Shown in pieces: positions 18,132-27,305 of a DNA stretch of 64,000 nucleotides. The stretch is from JADLHS01 sp039806955. Lineage in GTDB: Bacteria; Verrucomicrobiota; Verrucomicrobiia; Limisphaerales; JADLHS01. The first letter of the stretch is position 1; each line of letters begins with the position of its first letter. Both the position numbers and the translations under genes were made by a program. The stretch lies in the NCBI GenBank assembly GCA_039806955.1, contig JBDHQI010000007.1, positions 81,838 to 145,837 of the forward strand, written 5' to 3'. The notes under the pieces were generated by a model that saw nothing but the letters and a program-made list of their open reading frames with translations, was not told where the DNA came from and made no database searches.

Positions 18132-18932
18132 ATGCGGAAATTACTTGCACTCACGCTGGGAATGGCGGGACTTACTTTAAGCAGCTTTATTGGCCTGGCG
18201 GCGCCGGCGACCAACACGTTCCCGCTGACGCTTCGCATCGGCACTTTCAACGTGGGCCATTTCAACCAGGGCAAGCTGGGCGGTTATCAGGAAAGCGATG
18301 TTGCCGCAGCGTTGGAACGGTGGCACAGTTGGCTCCAAGCGCAGTCATTCGATGTTTTCTTCATTAACGAATGGAACTTGAACTTCGACAAAGCCGGCAT
18401 GCTGAACGCTACCGAACGTTTGCTGCGGCCCTTTTACGACCACATCGTTTTCGGCAAACGCAATACCTGGATCTACAACGGAATTGCCTCGAACTTTCAG
18501 ATCAGCAAAGCCGGCGAAGTGCTTTTGACGCACAAAGAGTATTACGCCGTGCGCGCCGAGTGGCCGGTGGGCGGAGAGACCGTCACGCTGATGTCGGTGC
18601 ATGTGCCCTGGCAGAAAGACGCTCACGATTCCTCCATTGAGGCGTTGATCGTCGAGATGAAGCGGCACAAGTATCTGATCTGCGCCGGCGACCTGAACGC
18701 GCCGGATCGTAACGTGCTCAAGATCAAAGCGGCGGGATTCAAGGTGGCGAACGGCGGCGATGAAGGCTGGTTTTGCACGGCGGCATCCAAGTGCGGGTCG
18801 CAAACGAACAACGTGCATATTGATAACATCATCACTTCACCTAATCTGACCATTAAGCGCGTCTCCGCTCCGCGTACCGGGCTGAACGATCTGGATCATC
18901 TTCCATTGCTGGCCGAAGTGACGTTGGAATAG
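18132..18932 (+). CDS. Exported endonuclease/exonuclease/phosphatase-family protein
   Basis: About 266 residues: a signal peptide (RKLLALTLGMAGLTLSSFIGLAAPA), then an EEP-fold domain. Recognisable active-site strings are RIGTFNVGHFN (metal-binding Asn), FFINEWNLNF (Glu), VHVPWQKD, ICAGDLNAPD (Asp/Asn pair), and NDLDHLPLLAEV with the catalytic Asp-His at the C-terminus. The fold hydrolyses phosphodiesters, as in sphingomyelinases, nucleases and inositol phosphatases; the substrate here cannot be assigned. ATGs at 18066 and 18111 are further upstream, but 18132 gives the best signal peptide. It stands as a single gene between divergent neighbours. Confidence 0.82.
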   Translation: MRKLLALTLGMAGLTLSSFIGLAAPATNTFPLTLRIGTFNVGHFNQGKLGGYQESDVAAALERWHSWLQAQSFDVFFINEWNLNFDKAGMLNATERLLRPFYDHIVFGKRNTWIYNGIASNFQISKAGEVLLTHKEYYAVRAEWPVGGETVTLMSVHVPWQKDAHDSSIEALIVEMKRHKYLICAGDLNAPDRNVLKIKAAGFKVANGGDEGWFCTAASKCGSQTNNVHIDNIITSPNLTIKRVSAPRTGLNDLDHLPLLAEVTLE

Positions 18933-19000
18933 CGCAGCGGATGGCTTGCGTGGCTGCTGCCGGAAACGGTGGCTGGCGCGCGTAAAAGGGGGGAGCGCGT

Positions 19001-20029
19001 TCAGCTTTTGGATTTCACGAGCCGATGCAGCATTCCGGAAAAGGTCAGCGCCCAGACGGTTAGCGCGAGGTAAACGACAGCGTGAGCTGCGGGTAGCAGA
19101 AAATCCAATCGCAGGGTTCGCGCGATGCCGAAGGTGCAAGTGGCGTACATGCCCAGTGGAAAGACCACGCTCCAACCGGCCGGATCGTACGTCAACGGAG
19201 ACCGATGGTAGCCGTAGCGCCAGACCGCCAGTAACGCGAGCAACGGCAACCACCAAGTGCCACACGCCCAAAACAGGAGAGTCATCCCTTTGAGAAACGG
19301 CAGCAGCGGGCCGAGGGGTTCGGACGCCGCCGCGCTTTCGATCAATGCCGATCCTGCCAGCGTGGAGATGGCCGCCGCGCCCATATTGATCCAATAATGC
19401 GGTGAAAAGTCGGTGGGCGAAAATTTGAAAAACAGGCAGCGGTAGAAGATCAGCGTGATCAGCAGGCCGTACCCCATGCCGCCGCTCAGCCACAGGGTCA
19501 GCGCCAGAAAATTCAGAACCAGTGGCGGCTCGGCGCCGAAGCGTGATGCCAGTTGCGCGGTCAAGACTGCGATGGCTTGAGTCGCCACAACGGCCAGCAG
19601 CCAGTTGCCGCTGAGGCTTCGATCCAAAGGCGGTTTGTTCGTCTTGACGGTGAGCGCGGTGAAGATGGTGTAAGTGAGCGTCGCCCAGAGCAGGAGCGCG
19701 AGTCCCCAGAGTCCGAGGGCGATCCGCCACGCTTGCTGAAGCAAAATCAATTGTTCCGCCAGAACCCCAGTCCCGGCAACCAGGGTAAAAAAACCGGGGC
19801 CGCGCTGATGATCACTCAGGTCGGATCGAAATTCGCGCGGGGAATACCGCCACCGCGCCAACGTCAGCCCTCCGAGAAGCAGATACTGTCCGACGTTCAG
19901 CCAGAGCAGCCCGTGCGCGATGATGTGGCAACCGGAGTTTTCGGCAGCTATGGAAACAATGCCGGTCGCCATCACCAGCGCAAAATAACCCGGCGTCAAG
20001 GCGCGAATTCCGTTGGTTGAAAAGCTCAT
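19001..20029 (-). CDS. TDT-family (TehA/SLAC1-like) transporter
   Basis: A 342-residue integral membrane protein with about ten hydrophobic helices. It starts with LTPGYFALVMATGIVSIA, the signature of the tellurite-resistance/dicarboxylate transporter family. Members move C4-dicarboxylates or small anions such as nitrate or chloride. The glycine-rich, Phe-containing central helices (LWLSGGMGYGLLITLIFYR) fit a SLAC1/TehA-type pore. An overlapping frame on the same strand is rejected because it lacks hydrophobic helices. Substrate unknown; no operon partner. Confidence 0.85.
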   Translation of the reverse strand: MSFSTNGIRALTPGYFALVMATGIVSIAAENSGCHIIAHGLLWLNVGQYLLLGGLTLARWRYSPREFRSDLSDHQRGPGFFTLVAGTGVLAEQLILLQQAWRIALGLWGLALLLWATLTYTIFTALTVKTNKPPLDRSLSGNWLLAVVATQAIAVLTAQLASRFGAEPPLVLNFLALTLWLSGGMGYGLLITLIFYRCLFFKFSPTDFSPHYWINMGAAAISTLAGSALIESAAASEPLGPLLPFLKGMTLLFWACGTWWLPLLALLAVWRYGYHRSPLTYDPAGWSVVFPLGMYATCTFGIARTLRLDFLLPAAHAVVYLALTVWALTFSGMLHRLVKSKS

Positions 20030-20060
20030 GTGCGCGACGCTTTACTGCGGATGCAAGCGC

Positions 20061-21623
20061 TTAATCCTGCCGCTTTACTCCCAGTCCTGGCTTGGCGCCG
20101 GTATGCTCTCCATTTGCGATGACGGTCACTCCGTTGACCAGCACCAGCGGAATTCCCGTGGCGTAATGATGGGGATCACTGAAGGTTGCGGGGTCGTTCA
20201 CTTTTTGTGGGTCGAAGATCGTGATGTCGGCCCAAAACCCGTCCTTTAACAAACCACGATTCTTCAAGCGAAACGTCGTCGCGGGGAGGCTGGTCATTTT
20301 GCGGATGGCTTCCTCGAGTCGGAGCACTTTCAGTTCGCGAACGTAACGGGCCAGTACGCGGGCGTTATTGCCGTAGCCGCGCGGATGTGGCACGCCTTTT
20401 CCGAATTCGCGGATGCCGCTGTCACTCGCAACCATGGTGTTGGGATACCTCATGAATTTTTGCAGGTCTTCCTCATTCATGCCGTGGAATACTCCGCTCG
20501 CGCTGCCGTTTTCCTGGATTTCCAGAATCGTTTCAATCTGGTCGTCAAGCGAATCGTTGCCACGCAGTTTCTTCGCCGCTTCCACAATGTTGAGGCCGTT
20601 GAGTGAGGGATCATGTCGGTACGAGGCGATGACCGCGTACGCATAGTCCTGGCGGCCGCGAGCAGTAATTCTGCGTTTCATCTGCTTTACCAGCGCGGCC
20701 TTTTCATCGGGGTTCTTCAACAGCGCGAGAAACCGCTGTTGTCCACCATCGAAGGCGTCATCCGGAATCAACTGGCGCAGGGTGGTGGAGGAAGCGGTGT
20801 ACGCGTACTGATCGGCCGTGATGTCGAGACCGCTGGCGCGGGCGGCTTCGATGTAAGCGATGATCTCATCAGCGCGTCCCCACGCTCTCTCGCCGCTCAA
20901 TTTGATATGCGACACTTCCGCGCGGACTTTGGCTTCGCGCGCGACCTGAAACACCTCGTCCAAGGCGGACAGAATCTCGACTCCCTCATGGCGCATGTGG
21001 CTGGCGTAGAGGCCAGCGTAAGGCGCAATGACTTTGGCCAGTTCGACAATTTCCTCCGGTTTCGAAAATGTGCCGGGGAGATAAATCAAGCCCGTGGACA
21101 AACCCACCGCGCCGTCCCGCATGGCCTGTTCGACATAATCTTTCATTTTGGTCAGTTCCGCCGCGGTGGGCGGGCGGTCAAAATTTCCACCCATGGCTTT
21201 TTTACGAACGGTGTTGTGACCGATCAACGTGCAAACATTGGGGGCGATGCCATCCCGCGCGATCGCGGCAAAAAATTTGCCGACATCCAGCACTGAGTCG
21301 CCGCAGTTTCCGACCACCAATGTGGTGACGCCCATGCGTAGAAAATTTTCGGCACGGGGCATCGCGGCGACTTCATCCGCATGGGTGTGAACGTCAATGA
21401 ATCCGGGCGCAACGATCATTCCGGTGGCATTGATTTCCTGTCTGCCGCTTTCCGGGATCCGGCCAATTTGGGCAATGTGTCCGTCCTTCACGGCGAGATC
21501 GGCGAAGTACGCCGGGCTGCCGGTGCCATCCACAATCCGTCCGCCACGAATCACGCCGTCGTATTCGGCGGCGGCGAGGATTGGAAGCCCGAGAAAGAGA
21601 AATCCGGCGAGGAACTTGTTCAT
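20061..21623 (-). CDS. Exported N-acyl-D-amino-acid deacylase (D-aminoacylase)
   Basis: A 520-residue amidohydrolase-superfamily protein. It has a signal peptide (NKFLAGFLFLGLPILAAA), then the metal-binding GFIDVHTHAD, the GNCGDS segment typical of the D-aminoacylase branch, LSTGLIYLPG, the histidine in YASHMRHEG, and AEVSHIKLSGERAWG. It should release D-amino acids from N-acyl derivatives. With an exported location it could act on peptidoglycan- or peptide-derived D-amino acids. The start is set at the ATG that gives the signal peptide; more than 150 codons upstream are open but antisense to the next gene. It is divergent from the GH92 gene, 151 bases apart. Confidence 0.88.
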   Translation of the reverse strand: MNKFLAGFLFLGLPILAAAEYDGVIRGGRIVDGTGSPAYFADLAVKDGHIAQIGRIPESGRQEINATGMIVAPGFIDVHTHADEVAAMPRAENFLRMGVTTLVVGNCGDSVLDVGKFFAAIARDGIAPNVCTLIGHNTVRKKAMGGNFDRPPTAAELTKMKDYVEQAMRDGAVGLSTGLIYLPGTFSKPEEIVELAKVIAPYAGLYASHMRHEGVEILSALDEVFQVAREAKVRAEVSHIKLSGERAWGRADEIIAYIEAARASGLDITADQYAYTASSTTLRQLIPDDAFDGGQQRFLALLKNPDEKAALVKQMKRRITARGRQDYAYAVIASYRHDPSLNGLNIVEAAKKLRGNDSLDDQIETILEIQENGSASGVFHGMNEEDLQKFMRYPNTMVASDSGIREFGKGVPHPRGYGNNARVLARYVRELKVLRLEEAIRKMTSLPATTFRLKNRGLLKDGFWADITIFDPQKVNDPATFSDPHHYATGIPLVLVNGVTVIANGEHTGAKPGLGVKRQD

Positions 21624-21774
21624 GACGTGGTTATGGCACCATCGTTGGCGAGTGGAAGTCAAACCAATACTTGTCAACGTGCGAAATCGGGACAAGGGGA
21701 AACGCGCCAAAGAATTCGAAATTGCCGCGCGCCGTGATCTCAGGTTGCATGTTCGCGCGAACCGATCAAACCCG

Positions 21775-24180
21775 ATGACACCAGTTAACCCGCATAGCGA
21801 ATCTCCACCGCTGCCAGCCGCGAGACGACGAAATCCGGCGGGGTGGAAACGGGCGCTTAAATTCATGGCGCTGCTGGTGCTGGGAATTATCGTGTTGAGC
21901 GTTACTTTCATCGGGCTGTTATTTCTGAAATATCGCGGCATCGTTGGCGATAAACCAATCCAGCCGTTGACGCAGGTTGAGCCCGGAGAATTTGGCCGGT
22001 GGGTGAATCCGTTCATCGGCACCGGAGGCATCCCCTGGGTGTGCGGGAATAACTTTCCGGGAGCGATGGTGCCGTTTGGCATGGTGCGGTTGGGGCCGGA
22101 GACCGCTTCGCTGTTGATTCATGAGCGGGCATTGAATACGTCCGGTTATTACTACGGCGATGAGCGCCTGCTTGGTTTCAGTCACACCCGACTCAATGGC
22201 ACGGGGGCTACCGATGGCGGTCATTTCCTCGTGGCTCCCGTCGTTGAGCCAATTGATTCTGCCACCCGGCATCGAGGTCAATCTGCGAAATTCTCGCACC
22301 GTCGCGAAATCGCTTCCCCCGGCTACTACGCGGTGGAGCTGCCTGGGCTGGCGGCGTTGGTGGAACTCACGGCAACGCGGCGGGTGGGCGTGCAGCGTTA
22401 CACTTTCAATGCCGGCAAACCCCCGCGGCTCTTGCTTGAGGTGATGAACGCCCTGGGCGGATATCGTAGTGACGCGGGCTGGGTGCGGGTGTTGCCCGCC
22501 GCAAATGAAGTTGAAGCTTCAGTGAGAACGTTTGGCACTTTTGCCGGGCGCTACGGCGGCCTCAAGGCGTACTGCGTCGCCAGGTTTGATCAACCGTTCA
22601 CCTCGTTCGCAACCTGGCGGGATGATTTGCGATCGTCAGGGCAAGCGGTCGCGGAAGGCGGTCGGGTCGGTGCTGATTTCAGTTTCGCCACTGGTGAATC
22701 GCCGCAGGTCATCACGCTCAAACTCGGCATTTCTTACGTGAGTCTTGCCAACGCGCGCGCCAACCTTGACGCGGAAGCGGGCGCGAAAAGTTTTGCAACA
22801 ATCCTTGCGGAAGCGCAACAAGCGTGGGAAGAGAAGCTGGCGTTGATCCAGATTCAAGGCGGGACGGAACGGCAGCGAAGAATTTTTTACACGGCGCTGT
22901 TCCGTGTGTTCCAGATGCCGACCATTTTCAACGATGCCAACGGCGACTATCTGGGCTTTGACGGTCAGGTGCATCGCGCCGCGGATTTTCAATATTTCAC
23001 CGACCTTTCGTTGTGGGACACCTTTCGCACCACCCACCCGCTTTACACGTTGATCGCGCCGCAGGATCAACGCGATATGATCGTTTCCCTGGTCAAGATG
23101 TGCGATCAAGGCGGATGGCTGCCGCGCTGGCCCTCGGGCAACGGCTATTCCAACTCCATGCTCGGCACGCCTGCGGACATTGTCATTGCCGAAGCCTATT
23201 TGAAGGGCATTCGCGATTTTGAGGTCCAACGCGCCTACACCGCCATGCGTCAAACCGCGCTCGCTCCGACTCCGCCGGGCGCGGCATTTTCCGGTCGGGA
23301 GGGAGTAGAGCATTATCTTCAATATGGCTATTGCCCGTCCGGATTGATGGATGAATCCGTCGCGCGCACCTTGGAATTTGCCTGGGCGGATTCGGCCATT
23401 GCGAATCTGGCGGAAGCGTTGGGGCAGCGTGAGGATGCCGATTTGTTTCGCCGCCACGCGCAGTTCTATCGCAACCTCTGGAATTCCGCGACGCAGTATT
23501 TTCAGCCGCGCAATGCGGCCGGGGAATTTTTCAAGCCGTTCAAACCGCGGCTCTTGACCTATTTCGATCCCGAGGGCAAATACACCCGGGACTACGTGGA
23601 GGGCAGCGCGCTGCAATGGCGTTGGGGCGTGCCTTACGACGCGGCCGGCATGATCGCGCTGTTCAAGAGCCGTGACTACTTCGTGTCTGAGCTTAACGAT
23701 TTTTTTGCGAAGTCCAGTCCGACGCGGGGCGGCTGGCAGCCGGGACCGTATTACTGGCACGGCAATCAACCGGACCTCCACGCGGCATATTTGTTCAATG
23801 CGGCGGGGCGCCCGGAATTGACGCAGAAATGGGTGCGCTGGATTTTGGACCATAAATACGGAGACGACTACGAAGGCTTGGACGGCAATGATGATGGCGG
23901 CGCGCTCTCGGCCTGGTACGTTTTCAGCGCGCTGGGTTTGTATCCCAGCGCCGGCACGGACAAGTATCAGCTCGGCGCGCCACTGTTCGATCGGGTGGAA
24001 ATTCGATTAAGCGGAGCGCCGCTCGTGGTGATTGCAGAGAATCGCCCCCAGCAAAATCCCTATGTTGCCAAAGTCTGGCTCAACGACACGTTGCTGGATC
24101 GCACCTGGATCAGACATGCGGAAATTGCCCGTGGTGGCGTGCTGAAATTCCAAATGAGCGCCGTGCCGGGACTCAAGTAA
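21775..24180 (+). CDS. GH92 alpha-mannosidase, membrane-anchored
   Basis: An 801-residue glycoside hydrolase family 92 enzyme. After a proline-rich head, one transmembrane helix (about 28-47) anchors it. Conserved strings follow in family order: VNPFIGTGG, NNFPGAMVPFGMV, GFSHTRLNGTGA, LSLWDTFRTTHPLY, WLPRWPSGNGYSNSMLGTP, VEGSALQWRWGVPYD, HGNQPDLHAAYLFN, and GNDDGGALSAWYVFSALG near the C-terminus. The family members are calcium-dependent inverting exo-alpha-mannosidases acting on glycoprotein or yeast-type mannans. Here the enzyme likely trims mannosides in the periplasm. I begin at ATG 21775, since the upstream open frame is antisense to the neighbour. Confidence 0.93.
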   Translation: MTPVNPHSESPPLPAARRRNPAGWKRALKFMALLVLGIIVLSVTFIGLLFLKYRGIVGDKPIQPLTQVEPGEFGRWVNPFIGTGGIPWVCGNNFPGAMVPFGMVRLGPETASLLIHERALNTSGYYYGDERLLGFSHTRLNGTGATDGGHFLVAPVVEPIDSATRHRGQSAKFSHRREIASPGYYAVELPGLAALVELTATRRVGVQRYTFNAGKPPRLLLEVMNALGGYRSDAGWVRVLPAANEVEASVRTFGTFAGRYGGLKAYCVARFDQPFTSFATWRDDLRSSGQAVAEGGRVGADFSFATGESPQVITLKLGISYVSLANARANLDAEAGAKSFATILAEAQQAWEEKLALIQIQGGTERQRRIFYTALFRVFQMPTIFNDANGDYLGFDGQVHRAADFQYFTDLSLWDTFRTTHPLYTLIAPQDQRDMIVSLVKMCDQGGWLPRWPSGNGYSNSMLGTPADIVIAEAYLKGIRDFEVQRAYTAMRQTALAPTPPGAAFSGREGVEHYLQYGYCPSGLMDESVARTLEFAWADSAIANLAEALGQREDADLFRRHAQFYRNLWNSATQYFQPRNAAGEFFKPFKPRLLTYFDPEGKYTRDYVEGSALQWRWGVPYDAAGMIALFKSRDYFVSELNDFFAKSSPTRGGWQPGPYYWHGNQPDLHAAYLFNAAGRPELTQKWVRWILDHKYGDDYEGLDGNDDGGALSAWYVFSALGLYPSAGTDKYQLGAPLFDRVEIRLSGAPLVVIAENRPQQNPYVAKVWLNDTLLDRTWIRHAEIARGGVLKFQMSAVPGLK

Positions 24181-24423
24181 TCGGTGTTGACGGCTATAGC
24201 ATCGCGTGCCTCGATCCCATCGAACATCCTTGGGTCGCCCTCAAGGCCCGGCTATGCAAAGACCCGCCCTCCGCCATCAACGCCTTTCCTTTTATCGCCA
24301 ATATGGGCCTGTGTTGTTGTTGATTGCTATGCAGTGTCGAGCCGTTACGCGCGGATGATCCGTTCAAGGAGAATCACCCGTTGGCGGATGCGGTTTGGTT
24401 TTCAGTCGTTGAAGGCAAAAGCG

Positions 24424-25947
24424 TCAGGTGGACGCCTGGAGCACAGCGGTTACCAGGCCGGCGGTGGTGTGTTCTTTGGCTTCGGCGTGGGGTGTCATTC
24501 CAAATTGTTGCAACGCTTTGGTGGTTTCCGGTCCGATGCTGGCGAGTCGGGTTGCGGGAAATTTTTGCATCAGTTCCACGAGGTTAAAGCGCGTATGAAA
24601 GTGTTCCACCGTCGAGCCGCTGGTGAATGTGATCCAATCCGCCCCCGCCTCGCGTAATCGGGCTTCCACCACGGGAAAACCCTGCGTTTCCGCGACGGTG
24701 GCATACACGGGAATATCGTCCACAATCGCGCCCAGTTTCTGCAACGCCTGCGGTAATTCCGGATTTGCCTGTTCAGCGCGGAAGAGACAGAGCTTCACGT
24801 TCTCGATGGCTTGAAACTTGGCGAATTCTTTCGCGATCTCAATACCAACGGCCGCGGTGGGCATCAAGTCCACTTCCAGATGCAGTTCGCGCAATTTGGC
24901 CGCCGTGCCCGGGCCGACGGCCGCCAGGCGCGCGCCGCCGATCTCGCGCAGGTCCGGGTGTATTTTGAAAAAGTAGTCGAAGAAAACGCGGACGCCGTTG
25001 GGACTGGTGAACACGAGCCAATCGTAAGAACCCAACTCCAGCAGGGCGTCGGCAACCAGATGCTTCTGCGCGGAGGGAACGATTTTGATGCAGGGAATTT
25101 CCAGCACTTCGGCGCCAAGTTCGGTGAAGCGACGGGAAAGTTCGGCCGCCTGGTTTTTGGCGCGCGTTACCACGATGCGTTGACCGAACAGTTTCCGGGT
25201 TTCAAACCAATTGAGTTTGTCGCGCAGTTTAACGACGTCGCCGATGACGGTGACGGTCGGTGGCGGCAGTTTGGTCTTTGCGGCGTCGGTGGCGATTTGG
25301 GCGAGCGTGCTGGTAAGGGTTTGTTGCCGTCCGGTCGTGCCCCAACTGATCATGGCAACCGGGGTGTGGGGATTCATGCCGTTGGCGATCAGGGTGGCCG
25401 CGATGGGCCCGATGCGTTCCGTGCCCATCATCACCACTTTTGTGCCGGGATTTTTCGCTTCCGCAGCCCAGTTCACCGCTGGATCGGGAGCGGTGGGATC
25501 ATCGTGACCCGTCAGGATGGTGAGTTGCGAACAGTGGTCGCGATGCGTCAACGGTACGCCACCGTAATTGGGCACGGCGGCAAAGGCGGAAATTCCGGGG
25601 ACCACTTCAAAGGGGATTCCCGCTTCGTGCAGTCGTTCCGCCTCCTCACCACCGCGACCAAACACATACGGGTCGCCGCCCTTGAGCCGGACCACCGTTT
25701 TACCGGCGCGCGCTTCGGTGATAAGTTGATCAATCACGTCGCCGCGATTGTCGTAAACGGTTTTCGCCCGGCGTCCGCCGAAAATGATTTCGGCCGATTC
25801 CGGCGCGTGCTGGAGTAGGGCGGGATTGACGAGCGCATCGTAAATGACGACGTCCGCGCGGTGCAATAATTCCACACCTCGCAAAGTGATCAAGCCGGCA
25901 TCCCCCGGTCCCGCGCCAACCAGATAAACCATGCCACATTCATTCAT
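24424..25947 (-). CDS. cobA-hemD: Fused uroporphyrinogen-III methyltransferase/synthase
   Basis: About 507 residues with two tetrapyrrole enzymes in one chain. The N-terminal 250 residues are the SAM-dependent uroporphyrinogen-III C-methyltransferase, with VYLVGAGPGDAGLITLRG, KGGDPYVFGRGGEE, and the PGISAFAAVPNYGGVPLTHR loop. The C-terminal half is a HemD-type uroporphyrinogen-III synthase (KNQAAELSRRFTELGAEV, DWLVFTSPNGVRVFF, DWITFTSGSTVEHF). The protein closes hydroxymethylbilane to uroporphyrinogen III and then makes precorrin-2 for siroheme or cobalamin. The fusion is common in Gram-positives and several other phyla. No other heme genes are nearby. ATG 25932 is an alternative start. Confidence 0.93.
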   Translation of the reverse strand: MNECGMVYLVGAGPGDAGLITLRGVELLHRADVVIYDALVNPALLQHAPESAEIIFGGRRAKTVYDNRGDVIDQLITEARAGKTVVRLKGGDPYVFGRGGEEAERLHEAGIPFEVVPGISAFAAVPNYGGVPLTHRDHCSQLTILTGHDDPTAPDPAVNWAAEAKNPGTKVVMMGTERIGPIAATLIANGMNPHTPVAMISWGTTGRQQTLTSTLAQIATDAAKTKLPPPTVTVIGDVVKLRDKLNWFETRKLFGQRIVVTRAKNQAAELSRRFTELGAEVLEIPCIKIVPSAQKHLVADALLELGSYDWLVFTSPNGVRVFFDYFFKIHPDLREIGGARLAAVGPGTAAKLRELHLEVDLMPTAAVGIEIAKEFAKFQAIENVKLCLFRAEQANPELPQALQKLGAIVDDIPVYATVAETQGFPVVEARLREAGADWITFTSGSTVEHFHTRFNLVELMQKFPATRLASIGPETTKALQQFGMTPHAEAKEHTTAGLVTAVLQAST

Positions 25948-26034
25948 TCGTGTGCAGAGTAGCGAAACGCGCGGGGATCGGTAAAGCTCAGGTCGATTGG
26001 TTAACCGGGACATTTGATTGCCAGGTGACCGGCG

Positions 26035-26937
26035 TTACGTGGGGCGGGGCAGGAATTTTTGCAGGAGCAAGGTGAGCCAGGTGCCGGCCACGAACGGAAA
26101 AGTCAACACGCCTCCGACGCCATTCAGAAACGGGTAAGCGACGAGGAACTGGTTGATGCCAATCGTCAGAAGTGATCCGATTAAAACCCACAGCCCGTCT
26201 TTGGCGCGCGGTCCCGAAAAGACGATGGCGGTCAGAATCGGATTGAAACCGAACAGCCCCAATTGAACGGAGGCGAACGGCAAACCGAGCAGCACCGCGA
26301 CAATCGCACCGAGTAGTGACGCCCCCAGGCCATACAGGGCCGCAATGGGTTGACTGATCAAGGCACCAGTGAAAAACAACAGACCCGACAGGAAATGAAC
26401 TTGGAAAACCACCTGCCCGTAGCCATTGGTGGCGGTTAAAAGGCGGGCGCCCCAACCCGGCCAGCCGGTCAGTGGTGCGGAAACGAAGGGCGGCAAATTG
26501 ACCCATTTGGCGAGACCGAAAACAATTCCCCACGTAACCACGATGAAAGGAAACGTGTAGGCTGGAATTTTCCGTTGGATGAAACATCGCTGCACCCAGG
26601 CCGCCAGCGCTGCGCCAATAATAATGGCGATCCAGCCCACCGGCGTGTTGCCGAACCGAACGAGCAAGGCGACTCCGGTCAACGCCGGGCTGAATCCATA
26701 CAGGCCGACGTTGGTTTCCGGTGCGGGCCATTTTAAGGTGCGGGCCAGAAACGTGCCGGTGGTGGCAGCAACCATTGCGGCCAGCGCAAAACGCCAGTTG
26801 CCCACCAATAACCCCGCGATAATGAACAGTCCGGTCCAGCGATTGGGCTGCAATAGAATTTGGCCAAAGCCTTTCAACACTTGGTCCACAAGGTTTGACT
26901 GTCCTCGGATATCGGGCGGGATGGTGGTCTGGCTCAT
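26035..26937 (-). CDS. Urea transporter
   Basis: A 300-residue polytopic protein of the UT family. It has two homologous membrane halves, each with the family pattern (FGQILLQPNRWTGLFIIAGL near the N-terminus, NVGLYGFSPALTGVAL in the first half, and QLGLFGFNPILTAIVF in the second). The repeated GF(S/N)P segments line the urea path in known structures. It should allow urea entry as a nitrogen source. No urease or urea amidolyase is in the window. The start giving SQTTIPPD is preferred over an upstream ATG. It lies 87 bases from the cobA-hemD gene on the same strand. Confidence 0.88.
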   Translation of the reverse strand: MSQTTIPPDIRGQSNLVDQVLKGFGQILLQPNRWTGLFIIAGLLVGNWRFALAAMVAATTGTFLARTLKWPAPETNVGLYGFSPALTGVALLVRFGNTPVGWIAIIIGAALAAWVQRCFIQRKIPAYTFPFIVVTWGIVFGLAKWVNLPPFVSAPLTGWPGWGARLLTATNGYGQVVFQVHFLSGLLFFTGALISQPIAALYGLGASLLGAIVAVLLGLPFASVQLGLFGFNPILTAIVFSGPRAKDGLWVLIGSLLTIGINQFLVAYPFLNGVGGVLTFPFVAGTWLTLLLQKFLPRPT

Positions 26938-27305
26938 GCGACAATGAACAACTTCACAGCAGAGAGTGATCGGGTTGAATGGCAAAAGTAAAGGGCGCCG
27001 AGCCGTTAATCCACTTTTGCAGCATCAACGCAATGGATGATTTTAACCCTCTGTGTGGTCATCAAACCGCTGCGGAGAGGGGTTCCGCTGCGGAGCCGGC
27101 AGGCTTTAATTTTATTTTCGGAGTCCATAATTTCGATCCTGAGCGGCAAATTCGTGACGCGACACAGAACCTTGGCGGGGGTCTGTTGGTTGGACTGGAC
27201 AAGGCCGGTCAGTCTTTAGTCGGTGCGCGGAAGATTTGTTGGTTCGCTTAAAACACCGCTTGTTTTATCGAAGTTCGTCGCGTAATTCTGTGCGCGCTGC
27301 GCCGG
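26938..27305. other. Intergenic region, no gene seen
   Basis: This 368-base divergent stretch between the urea transporter and the mannosyltransferase gene holds only short frames without family character. I see no hairpin terminator, repeat or convincing promoter box in it. Confidence 0.5.

Noticed and set aside
18837..19730. Long 297-codon open frame overlapping the TDT transporter gene on the same strand
   Set aside because: It is Arg/His/Ala-rich with no hydrophobic helices or known motif, while the overlapping frame is a clear ten-helix transporter.
22636..23853. A 405-codon antisense frame inside the GH92 gene
   Set aside because: Arg-rich shadow with no motif; the sense strand matches GH92 over its entire length.
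25988..26944. Long 318-codon frame overlapping the urea transporter
   Set aside because: The other frame carries all urea transporter signatures; this one has the composition of a GC-rich shadow frame.
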